DNA from: Oxalobacteraceae bacterium
GTDB lineage: Bacteria; Pseudomonadota; Gammaproteobacteria; Burkholderiales; Burkholderiaceae_D
Direction of reading: 5' to 3'
DNA length: 12,524 bases
NCBI GenBank assembly: GCA_947446335.1
Contig: CANFGA010000040.1
Coordinates: forward strand, 1-12,524
Shown: positions 7,239 to 12,524 of the stretch, one piece after another
Layout of the letters: every line of letters starts with the position of its first letter
Position numbering within the stretch: position 1 is the stretch's first letter
Position numbers and translations under genes: made by a program
The notes under the pieces: generated by a model
Databases searched by the model: none
Told to the model about the DNA's origin: nothing
The model's input: the letters and a program-made list of their open reading frames with translations, nothing else

Positions 7239-8450
7239 TCAAGCCAGTTCGATCGCGATCGCGGTCGCTTCGCCGCCACCGATGCAGAGCGCAGCGACGC
7301 CTTTCTTGCCGCCGCTTTTTTTCAAGGCGCCGATCAGGGTGACGATGATGCGCGCGCCGGAGGCGCCGATCGGGTGGCCGAGCGCGCAGGCGCCGCCGTG
7401 GATGTTGATCTTGTCGTGGGCGATCTCCAGGTCGTGCATCGCGGCCATCGGCACGGCGGCGAACGCTTCATTGATTTCGAACAGGTCGACGCTGGCGGTG
7501 TTCCAGCCGGTCTTCGCGTACAGCTTCTTGATCGCGCCCACCGGGGCGGTCGAAAACAGGTTCGGCGCTTGCGCATGGGTCGCATGGCCGCGTATCGTGG
7601 CGATCACCGCGCAGCCGAGTTTTGCTGCAGTCGAGGCCCGCATCAGCACCAAGGCTGCGGCGCCATCGTTGATCGATGACGACGAGGCGGCCGTGATCGT
7701 GCCATCCTTCTTGAACGCCGGTTTCAGGCTAGGGATTTTTTCGAGCCTGGCTTTCAACGGACCTTCATCCTGGGAGATGACCTTGTCGCCGGCGCGCCCC
7801 GATACCGTGACCGGGGCGATTTCCCATGCGAAGCCGCCGTCGGTGGTGGCCGCCTGGGCCCGCTGCACCGAAGCGATCGCAAATGCATCTTGCGCTTCGC
7901 GCGTGAATTGATACTGGCTGGCGCATTCTTCGGCAAAGGTGCCCATCGAGCGCGGATTGCCTTTTTCATCCTTCTGGTAGGCGTCCTCCAAACCGTCGAG
8001 CATCATGTGATCCATGATCATCGCGTGGCCGATCCGGTAGCCGCCGCGCGCCTTCGGGATCAGATAGGGCGCATTGGTCATCGATTCCATGCCGCCGGCG
8101 ACGATCACGTCGGCGCTGCCAGCCTTCAAGGCATCGTGCGCAAACATCGTCGCCTGCATCGCCGAGCCGCACATTTTTGACAGCGTGACTGCGCCGGTCG
8201 AGGTCGGCAAGCCGGCCTTCAGCGTGGCTTGGCGCGCCGGGGCCTGGCCCTGGCCCGCCATCAGGCAATTGCCGAAATACACGTGCTCGACTGCATCCGG
8301 CGCAATCCCGGCGCGCTCGACTGCGGCCTTGATCGCGACGGCGCCCAGGTCGCTGGCGTTCAAACTGGCAAAGTCGCTCTGGAAGGCGCCCATCGGGGTG
8401 CGGGCAGCGCCGACGATGACGACGGGGTCATTCAAGATGGCATCATTCAT
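7239..8450 (-). CDS. Acetyl-CoA C-acetyltransferase (thiolase)
   Basis: A 403-residue thiolase with the complete active site: nucleophile Cys94 in SKMCGSAMQA, N327-E-A-F330, His359 in GHPIGASGAR, and Cys389 in CIGGGEA. It interconverts two acetyl-CoA with acetoacetyl-CoA, or cleaves 3-ketoacyl-CoA, in the cytoplasm. The GAARTPMGAFQ start and overall length fit the biosynthetic/degradative acetyl-CoA acetyltransferase type (AtoB/PhaA-like); I do not assign a symbol because chain-length preference cannot be read. Its ATG overlaps the aceK stop in ATGAATGA (8443-8450), so the two genes are very probably translationally coupled; a GGAG about 10 nt upstream lies inside aceK. It is placed to feed acetyl-CoA into the TCA/glyoxylate branch that AceK controls. 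Confidence 0.93.
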   Translation of the reverse strand: MNDAILNDPVVIVGAARTPMGAFQSDFASLNASDLGAVAIKAAVERAGIAPDAVEHVYFGNCLMAGQGQAPARQATLKAGLPTSTGAVTLSKMCGSAMQATMFAHDALKAGSADVIVAGGMESMTNAPYLIPKARGGYRIGHAMIMDHMMLDGLEDAYQKDEKGNPRSMGTFAEECASQYQFTREAQDAFAIASVQRAQAATTDGGFAWEIAPVTVSGRAGDKVISQDEGPLKARLEKIPSLKPAFKKDGTITAASSSSINDGAAALVLMRASTAAKLGCAVIATIRGHATHAQAPNLFSTAPVGAIKKLYAKTGWNTASVDLFEINEAFAAVPMAAMHDLEIAHDKINIHGGACALGHPIGASGARIIVTLIGALKKSGGKKGVAALCIGGGEATAIAIELA

Positions 8451-10257
8451 GGTGTATGGTCTCCAAGGGTAGTGGCGGGAAGGGCGTGAAGGTAGCCTGA
8501 TTGCAAAACCGTATCTGTTGCGGATACGGAAAGACGTCGTCGACGTAACCGTCGGCGATGCGCTGCTTGCGCGCTTGCCAATAGGCTTGCGTCAGCAGGT
8601 CGGCATGGTGCTTGAGAAAATGAGTGCGGATCTTGGCGTTGCCGAGCAAGAAATGGCCGAATTGTTCCGGGAAGACATCGTGCTTGCCGATGAAATACCA
8701 CGGCTCGGCCGACATTTCATCTTCTTCATTGCGCGGCTGCGGAATCACGCGGAAATTGCAATCGGTGACGTATTCGATCTCGTCGTAATCGTAGAACACC
8801 ACGCGCTCGTTGCGCGTGACGCCGAAGTTCTTGTAGAGCATGTCGCCAGGAAAGATGTTGGCCGCGACCAGTTCCTTGATCGCATTGCCATATTCGAGCA
8901 CGCCGTGCTCGATCATGGCGTCATTGCCTTCCTTTTCCGCATTCGAGAGCCAGATGTTGAGCGGCACCATCCGCCGTTCGATGTACAGATGCTTGATGAT
9001 GATCCGGTCGCCCTCGAACTCGACCAGCGATGGCGCGTAGTACTGCAATTCGGCCAGCAGGGCTGCGTCAAAGCGCGCGCGCGGGAAGGCGACGTTCGAA
9101 TATTCGAGCGTGTCGGCCATCCGTCCGACCCGGTCGTGATGCTTGACCAGCAGATATTTTTCCTTGATCTGGGCGCGCGTGGTTTCCTTGGGCGCCGGGA
9201 AAAAGTCCTTGATGACCTTGAATACATAGGGGAACGACGGCAGCGCAAACACCAGCATGACCAGGCCGCGGATCCCGGGTGCGATCTGGAAATTATCCGA
9301 CGAATGCTTCAGGTGCTGCAGATAATCGCGGTAGAACAGCGTCTTGCCCTGCTTTTGCAGCCCCAGGATCGTGTAGATTTCGCTGCGCGGCTTGCGCGGC
9401 AGCAGGCTGCGCAAGAATTGCACGTAGGCCGACGGCACTTCCATGTCGACCAGGAAGTAGGCGCGCGTGAAGGAAAACAGCACCGAAATCTGTTCATGGT
9501 CGAACAGCACGGTGTCGAGTATCAGTTCCTTGTTTCCATTATGCAAAATCGGCACCACGAATGGATATTCGCGGTTGCCATTGATGCCCTTGCCGATCAG
9601 ATAGGCGCCCTTGTTGCGGTAGAACAGCGTCGACAGCACGTGGATCTGGTGATTCGGCTCCAGCCGGGCGCTGCCGAACATCTGTGTGAGGCGCGCTTCG
9701 ACCAGGGCGACATCGCGGTCGAGATCGGCGAAAGGGCAGTCGAGCTGGAAATTGGTGATGATGCGCTTGAGCGTGAACTGCAGACCATCTTCGCTCGGAT
9801 AATAGACGCGGTACGTCGGGCGCTCTTCGGTCTCGATGTATTCGGTCGAGACCACCGGCCGCACGAAGATGAAGTCGTTGTGAAAATAGGTGCGGTGCAA
9901 GATGTTGCAGCAGACCGAATTGAAGAAGGTCTCGGCCAGTTCCGGCTGCTTGTGATCCGACAGCATGCCGATATAGTGCAGCTTCAGTTCGCGCCACACT
10001 TCATCGGTCAATTCGCGCTGATCGTATTCATCTTCGAGCATCTGCACGCATTCCTGCACGCGCTTGTCGTAAAAGCCGATCCGCTCGCGCGCCGCTTGCT
10101 GCGCCAGCGTCCACGAACCCTGCTCGAAATGCTGCTGCGCCGCCTGGCTGGTCAGGCGGAACAATCGATAGTGCTTGTCGAAACCGTCGCGTATCGTGCG
10201 CGCGATATCGAAGGCGATCTGGGAACGCAGCAGTTTCGGGAACGCGACTTGGGTCAT
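8443..10257 (-). CDS. aceK: Isocitrate dehydrogenase kinase/phosphatase
   Basis: A 604-residue bifunctional enzyme that phosphorylates (inactivates) and dephosphorylates NADP-isocitrate dehydrogenase, setting the split between the TCA cycle and glyoxylate bypass. It aligns from memory with E. coli AceK (578 residues): ATP-binding APGIRGLVM (326-334), PSFPYVFKVIKDFF with ATP-contacting Lys347, the highly conserved LVKHHDRVGRMADT block (370-383) with Asp382 at the family's active-site position, IERRMVPLNIW, YKNFG (475-479) and VFYDYDE (487-493). The N-terminal regulatory half is full length. In E. coli aceK follows aceBA; here it heads its own operon with fatty-acyl genes. The ribosome site is weak (GAG-like). 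The promoter about 160 bp upstream overlaps a large palindrome probably bound by the adjacent MerR regulator. Confidence 0.96.
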   Translation of the reverse strand: MTQVAFPKLLRSQIAFDIARTIRDGFDKHYRLFRLTSQAAQQHFEQGSWTLAQQAARERIGFYDKRVQECVQMLEDEYDQRELTDEVWRELKLHYIGMLSDHKQPELAETFFNSVCCNILHRTYFHNDFIFVRPVVSTEYIETEERPTYRVYYPSEDGLQFTLKRIITNFQLDCPFADLDRDVALVEARLTQMFGSARLEPNHQIHVLSTLFYRNKGAYLIGKGINGNREYPFVVPILHNGNKELILDTVLFDHEQISVLFSFTRAYFLVDMEVPSAYVQFLRSLLPRKPRSEIYTILGLQKQGKTLFYRDYLQHLKHSSDNFQIAPGIRGLVMLVFALPSFPYVFKVIKDFFPAPKETTRAQIKEKYLLVKHHDRVGRMADTLEYSNVAFPRARFDAALLAELQYYAPSLVEFEGDRIIIKHLYIERRMVPLNIWLSNAEKEGNDAMIEHGVLEYGNAIKELVAANIFPGDMLYKNFGVTRNERVVFYDYDEIEYVTDCNFRVIPQPRNEEDEMSAEPWYFIGKHDVFPEQFGHFLLGNAKIRTHFLKHHADLLTQAYWQARKQRIADGYVDDVFPYPQQIRFCNQATFTPFPPLPLETIHHE

Positions 10258-10316
10258 CGTTGATCTCGCTTCGAAATCATCAGTTTAGCCAATGGCGGCA
10301 GGTTTTGATAGCGCAG

Positions 10317-10358
10317 TTGCACGCGCCTGGTTGCACGCGCCTGAAACGCCTGAAACGC
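10317..10358. repeat. Short direct repeats in the aceK leader
   Basis: TTGCACGCGCCTG occurs at 10317-10329 and again at 10331-10343 (14-bp period), and CTGAAACGC follows as a 9-bp tandem pair at 10341-10349 and 10350-10358. All lie in the presumed 5' untranslated region of aceK, about 60-100 bp from its start. The remainder of the 10258-10415 leader shows nothing else I can support. Confidence 0.7.
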
Positions 10359-10415
10359 GCAATCGGGGACGCTGGTGCATGTCGCTCTCATGGTTGACGC
10401 AATGGCAAGGCCACC

Positions 10416-10444
10416 ATGATACGACAATGTGACGTTTACGTAAA
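10416..10444 (-). promoter_or_regulatory. Predicted promoter of the aceK operon
   Basis: On the minus strand: -35 TTTACG (plus 10439-10444, four of six consensus bases), a 17-bp spacer, and -10 TATCAT (plus 10416-10421, five of six). Transcription would begin near 10409, leaving a leader of about 150 nt before aceK. The -35 and half of the spacer lie inside the 10427-10452 palindrome. Confidence 0.6.
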
Positions 10445-10452
10445 CGTCACAT
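10427..10452. promoter_or_regulatory. Perfect 26-bp palindrome, probable MerR/LiuR-type operator
   Basis: The 13-base arms match without error around 10439/10440; the core reads GACGTTTACGTAAACGTC and carries three ACGT steps. It lies between the regulator stop (10467) and aceK, over the predicted -35 box and spacer. ACGT-containing palindromes of this kind are, as I recall, the sites predicted for LiuR in proteobacteria. Binding would block RNA polymerase in the normal-spacer promoter seen here, so repression is the simpler reading. Confidence 0.75.
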
Positions 10453-10466
10453 GAAATCATGTCGCG

Positions 10467-10880
10467 TCAGCCTGGATGAATCTCTGGCGCGCCAGTGTCG
10501 CTGATGCCGGCCATCATGCGCTGGCACTGCTCTTCGTGGGCGCTGATCTCGGCCAGCGCGACGGCGATATCTTCGCGCTGTTGTTCCAGCGTTGCGCGAT
10601 GCCGGGCCAGCACCGCGAGGAAGTGGTCCATCTGGGTCCTGGTATCCTTGGGCGACTCGTACATGTCGACCAGGCTCTTGATTTCGGACAAGGTGAGCCC
10701 GAGCCGCTTGCCGCGCAGCGTCAGCTTGAGCCGGGTCCGGTCGCGCGTGGTGTAGACGCGGTTGCGCCCGCTCGCACCTTCGCGCGTCGGACTGAGCAGC
10801 CCCTGGTCTTCATAGAAGCGGATCGCGCGCGCGGTGATGTCGAATTCGCGTGCCAGTTCGGTAATGGTATAGGTCGTCAT
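10467..10880 (-). CDS. liuR: MerR-family transcriptional regulator, probably LiuR
   Basis: A 137-residue regulator with the MerR winged helix-turn-helix at the N terminus (TYTITELAREFDITARAIRF, then YEDQGLLSP, and wing residues near GRNRVYTTRD, 38-47), RLKLTLRGKRLGLTLSEIK (50-68), and a dimerisation coiled coil at about 83-115. It has a single cysteine (119) and no metal-binding loop, so it is not a MerR/CueR-type metal sensor. Sequence, size and location beside acyl-CoA genes fit LiuR, which represses branched-chain amino acid (leucine/isovalerate) catabolism in proteobacteria and probably senses an acyl-CoA intermediate. The operator-like palindrome just beyond its stop and a weaker one over its own promoter support local control and autoregulation. 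SoxR/CueR identity is unlikely; another acyl-CoA-responsive MerR cannot be excluded. Confidence 0.8.
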   Translation of the reverse strand: MTTYTITELAREFDITARAIRFYEDQGLLSPTREGASGRNRVYTTRDRTRLKLTLRGKRLGLTLSEIKSLVDMYESPKDTRTQMDHFLAVLARHRATLEQQREDIAVALAEISAHEEQCQRMMAGISDTGAPEIHPG

Positions 10881-10885
10881 GGTTC

Positions 10886-10912
10886 TTGCTGTAATTTGCT
10901 GTCACTTGCTGT
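10886..10912. repeat. Three TTGCTGT heptamers at exact 10-bp period
   Basis: TTGCTGT occurs at 10886-10892, 10896-10902 and 10906-10912, one helical turn apart, ending 6 bp before the regulator start. In the regulator mRNA they read as three ACAGCAA units right at the ribosome-binding region, where no good Shine-Dalgarno sequence is visible. Confidence 0.75.
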
Positions 10913-10956
10913 AAGGGTGGGGCGAAAATCGAAAGCGACGCGGGATGCGAAATCGG

Positions 10957-10985
10957 CTTAAAATCAGGCATTCCGTATACGTCAA
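10957..10985 (-). promoter_or_regulatory. Predicted promoter of the MerR regulator
   Basis: Minus strand: -35 TTGACG (plus 10980-10985, five of six consensus bases), a 17-bp spacer, and -10 TTTAAG (plus 10957-10962, four of six). Transcription would start near 10950, about 70 nt before the ATG. The -35 box lies inside the degenerate operator at 10978-10989. Confidence 0.55.
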
Positions 10986-10989
10986 CGTC
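10978..10989. promoter_or_regulatory. Weaker copy of the operator core in the divergent gap
   Basis: TACGTCAACGTC matches the right-centre part of the large palindrome (TACGTAAACGTC) at 11 of 12 positions. It overlaps the regulator's -35 box and lies just upstream of a possible rightward -10 (TATTGT, 10995-11000) for the hydrolase gene, so one bound dimer could affect both divergent genes. Confidence 0.5.
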
Positions 10990-11038
10990 GACTGTATTGT
11001 AGCGCGCTTGTTCAATCCCTGACCATGAAAGAAGCACG

Positions 11039-12103
11039 ATGAATCCACTCGAATTGCAACTCGACTACCCTTTCGGCGACACCTTGCCAGCGCTGGGCGC
11101 CGCTGAACCCATCGCGCCGGGCTTGTTCTGGCTGCGCATGCCCTTGCCCTTCGCGCTCGACCATATCAATTTGTGGCTGCTGCAAGACCAGTTTGAGGCC
11201 GCCGACACGCAAGAGCGTGGCTGGAGCGTCATCGATTGCGGCGTCGCCACCGATGCCACGCGCGCAAGCTGGGAAGCGGTGTTTGCGTCCAGCCTCGACG
11301 CTTTGCCGATACGGCGCGTGCTGGCTACCCATTGCCATCCCGACCATGTGGGGCTGGCTCATTGGCTGTGCCAGCGCTGGCAGGCGCCGCTCTGGATGAC
11401 GGCCGGCGAATACGGTTTTGCGCGGATGATGTCGGCGGCGCTGCCGGGCGTCGACGGTCCATCCGCGTTGCCGCATTTTCGTCGCCATGGCTTGCGCGAC
11501 CCGGCGCTGCTGGCGCAGATCGAGGCGCGCAAGAATTATTACCCGTCGCTGGTGCCGGCCATGCCGGACAGCTATGTGCGGTTGCAGGACGGGCAGATGG
11601 TGGTCATCGGCGCGCAGCGCTGGCGCGTCATCACCGGTTGCGGCCATTCGCCCGAGCATGCGGCGCTGTACTGCGCCGAATTGGAGATATTGATCTCGGG
11701 TGACATGGTGCTGCCGCGGATCTCGACCAATGTCTCGGTGTTCGCGATCGAACCGGAAGCGAACCCGCTGCAACTGTATCTCGATTCCCTGAGCAAGTTC
11801 GCCGAGTTGCCCGAGCAGACGCTGGTGCTGCCATCGCACGGCAAGCCATTTCGCCGCTTGCACACGCGCATCGCCCAATTGCGCGAGCACCATGTGTTGC
11901 GCCTGGCGGAAGTGAAGCAAGCGTGTGAAGATTGGCAATCGGCGGCCGATATCGTGCCGCTGATGTTCCGGCGCGCGCTCGACGTGCATCAGCTCGGCTT
12001 TGCGCTGGGCGAAGCGCTGGCGCATCTGCACCAGCTCTGGTACGACGGCCAACTGTCGCGCCAGAGCGGACCCGATGGCGTCGTGCGCTTTCGCGTGATC
12101 TAG
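11039..12103 (+). CDS. Metallo-beta-lactamase-fold hydrolase
   Basis: A 354-residue protein with the complete metallo-beta-lactamase-fold metal site: H98-C-H100-P-D102-H103 (the HxHxDH motif), a further His at 203 or 207 in TGCGHSPEH, Asp222 in LISGDMVLP, and His267 in LPSHGKP. Such proteins bind two metal ions and hydrolyse esters or thioesters; the C-terminal 80 residues form an extra helical domain seen in longer members. No signal peptide, so it is cytoplasmic and not a secreted antibiotic lactamase. The substrate is unknown. It is divergent from the MerR regulator, with an operator-like site between them, so a role on an acyl-CoA or glutathione thioester linked to that regulon is plausible inference. 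A 5-codon ORF (ATG at 11025) ends in an ATGA overlap with this start; only an A/G-rich weak ribosome site is visible. Confidence 0.88.
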   Translation: MNPLELQLDYPFGDTLPALGAAEPIAPGLFWLRMPLPFALDHINLWLLQDQFEAADTQERGWSVIDCGVATDATRASWEAVFASSLDALPIRRVLATHCHPDHVGLAHWLCQRWQAPLWMTAGEYGFARMMSAALPGVDGPSALPHFRRHGLRDPALLAQIEARKNYYPSLVPAMPDSYVRLQDGQMVVIGAQRWRVITGCGHSPEHAALYCAELEILISGDMVLPRISTNVSVFAIEPEANPLQLYLDSLSKFAELPEQTLVLPSHGKPFRRLHTRIAQLREHHVLRLAEVKQACEDWQSAADIVPLMFRRALDVHQLGFALGEALAHLHQLWYDGQLSRQSGPDGVVRFRVI

Positions 12104-12120
12104 CGTCATCCTGGATCGGG

Positions 12121-12186
12121 CGCAGATGGAACACAGATGAAGCGACCATCGCTTCAGCCGTGCTGACGGTGCCGTCTGCGTTTTTT
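12121..12186 (+). terminator. Probable branched terminator after the hydrolase gene
   Basis: CGCAGA (12121-12126) pairs with TCTGCG (12175-12180), which runs directly into six T residues (12181-12186). Inside lies a perfect hairpin, TGAAGCGA (12138-12145), loop CCA, TCGCTTCA (12149-12156). An alternative small hairpin, GACGG/CCGTC (12165-12176), competes with the outer stem. It begins about 18 bp after the stop. Confidence 0.5.
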
Positions 12187-12237
12187 GCGTCGCGCGCAGC
12201 CCTGAGATCGCTGTGTTACTAGGAACTTTCTTACAGC

Positions 12238-12253
12238 GAAATTCTGAAATTCT
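12238..12253. repeat. Tandem GAAATTCT pair
   Basis: GAAATTCT is repeated head-to-tail at 12238-12245 and 12246-12253 in the AT-rich stretch upstream of the last gene. It may be a regulator contact site or chance in an AT-rich region. Confidence 0.5.
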
Positions 12254-12275
12254 TTTAGTAAATTCCTCTTCCGCT

Positions 12276-12328
12276 GATATTTTTTGATTTTTCGTTATTT
12301 TATAATGTGCGATGAAAATCAAAATATC
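12276..12328. repeat. Imperfect inverted repeat centred on a -10 box
   Basis: The left arm (12276-12294) contains GATATTTTTTGATTTT followed by CG; the right arm (12310-12328) is its complement apart from small 2-base bulges. The centre falls at about 12302, inside the TATAAT at 12301-12306. This is the layout of an operator that hides a promoter, in otherwise AT-rich DNA. Confidence 0.55.
12301..12306 (+). promoter_or_regulatory. Perfect -10 box (TATAAT) for the right-edge gene
   Basis: An exact TATAAT preceded by a T-rich AT stretch; no good -35 occurs at 16-18 bp, so it may need an activator or UP-element contacts. Transcription would start near 12313, giving a leader of about 125 nt before the GTG at 12439. 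Confidence 0.5.
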
Positions 12329-12438
12329 CTGTGCCATTCAGCACGCAGATTCAGGTCCATTGAACCGCGTCGAAACAGCATGAAATCGCCGCAACATCAT
12401 CAGCGTCATCGCCGATGCTGCAAATAAAGGAGCGGCAT

Positions 12439-12524
12439 GTGGACCTCATGAATAACGCTAACGCATCCGACGAGCGCGGTCTGTTCAGCCAGCGATTGCA
12501 GCAGGCGCTGACAGGGGCGCATTA
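12439..12524 (+). CDS. N-terminal fragment of a possible DNA-binding (HTH) protein, cut by window end
   Basis: GTG at 12439 is preferred because AAAGGAG (12426-12432) lies 6 nt before it; an in-frame ATG at 12448 is 15 nt away, and the nearby ATG at 12437 is out of frame and stops after four codons. The visible 28 codons read M-D-L-M-N-N-A-N-A-S-D-E-R-G-L-F-S-Q-R-L and on through an amphipathic stretch QQALTGAH. A disordered polar start followed by an FSQRL-like helix is common at the start of XRE-type regulators, but this is too little to prove it. The strong promoter, long leader and inverted repeat upstream would suit an autoregulated gene. Confidence 0.5.
   Translation, partial: MDLMNNANASDERGLFSQRLQQALTGAH

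Noticed and set aside
8518..10263. A 581-codon open frame on the plus strand opposite aceK
   Set aside because: It mirrors aceK almost exactly, a usual effect of GC-rich third positions. The translation has no recognisable domain, and aceK on the other strand is unambiguous.
10254..10460. A 68-codon minus-strand frame between the regulator and aceK
   Set aside because: Its start lies inside or upstream of the predicted operator and promoter, and the frame covers the leader repeats. No ribosome site or recognisable sequence; it overlaps the aceK start.
10467..10880. Metal- or redox-sensing MerR regulator (CueR, ZntR, SoxR)
   Set aside because: There is only one cysteine and no C-terminal metal or iron-sulfur cluster loop, and the target promoter has a normal 17-bp spacer, not the 19-20 bp typical of those activators.
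11012..12337. A 441-codon minus-strand frame opposite the hydrolase gene
   Set aside because: The translation is rich in Arg, Gln and His with no fold signature, and it runs across the probable hydrolase terminator and into the AT-rich promoter region. The plus-strand gene carries a complete metal site.
1..12524. Mobile element, prophage, CRISPR, defence or biosynthetic island
   Set aside because: No transposase, integrase, direct-repeat array or composition break is visible, and the genes are ordinary metabolic and envelope functions with uniform codon use. The AT-rich 12230-12330 stretch is promoter-sized only.

Overview
The window looks like chromosomal DNA of a betaproteobacterium, most likely Burkholderiales/Oxalobacteraceae (Janthinobacterium-, Duganella- or Massilia-like). 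This is inferred from the GC-rich, C/G-ending codon use, from protein sequences resembling those I know from that group, and from an aceK gene that sits apart from aceA and aceB. No phage, IS element, CRISPR array, tRNA or rRNA gene is visible. Nearly all genes belong to core metabolism; the more unusual material lies between the genes.

Left part (1-4987): the 3' end of a gluconokinase gene is followed by a GntP-type gluconate permease gene, a gluconate uptake and phosphorylation pair. A PBP4-type D-alanyl-D-alanine carboxypeptidase (dacB) converges on it. Divergent from dacB is an orphan periplasmic binding protein of the peptide/nickel (family 5) ABC class, which probably starts at a TTG codon.

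Middle gap (4988-5364): this holds a good promoter, a structured stretch with no convincing ORF, and a strong intrinsic terminator, which together suggest a small RNA of about 225 nt. A near-perfect hairpin closes the gap just behind the next operon.

Central operon (10257 down to 5365, minus strand): aceK (isocitrate dehydrogenase kinase/phosphatase), a thiolase overlapping aceK by 8 bp, a short-chain dehydrogenase and an acyl-CoA dehydrogenase. Acyl-CoA oxidation and thiolysis make acetyl-CoA, and AceK decides whether isocitrate goes through the TCA cycle or the glyoxylate bypass. A perfect 26-bp palindrome overlaps the operon promoter.

Regulatory part (10467-12103): a MerR-family regulator, probably LiuR, lies just upstream of the palindrome. 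It is divergent from a metallo-beta-lactamase-fold hydrolase, and the gap between them carries a second, weaker copy of the palindrome core overlapping the regulator's own -35 box. The simplest model is that this regulator controls itself, perhaps the hydrolase, and the aceK operon, so that branched-chain or fatty acyl-CoA catabolism is coordinated with glyoxylate-bypass control.

Right edge (12104-12524): a branched terminator follows the hydrolase gene. Then come an AT-rich promoter region with an inverted repeat centred on a perfect -10 box, a leader with overlapping mini-ORFs, and the first codons of a gene that is probably a DNA-binding regulator, cut off by the window end.
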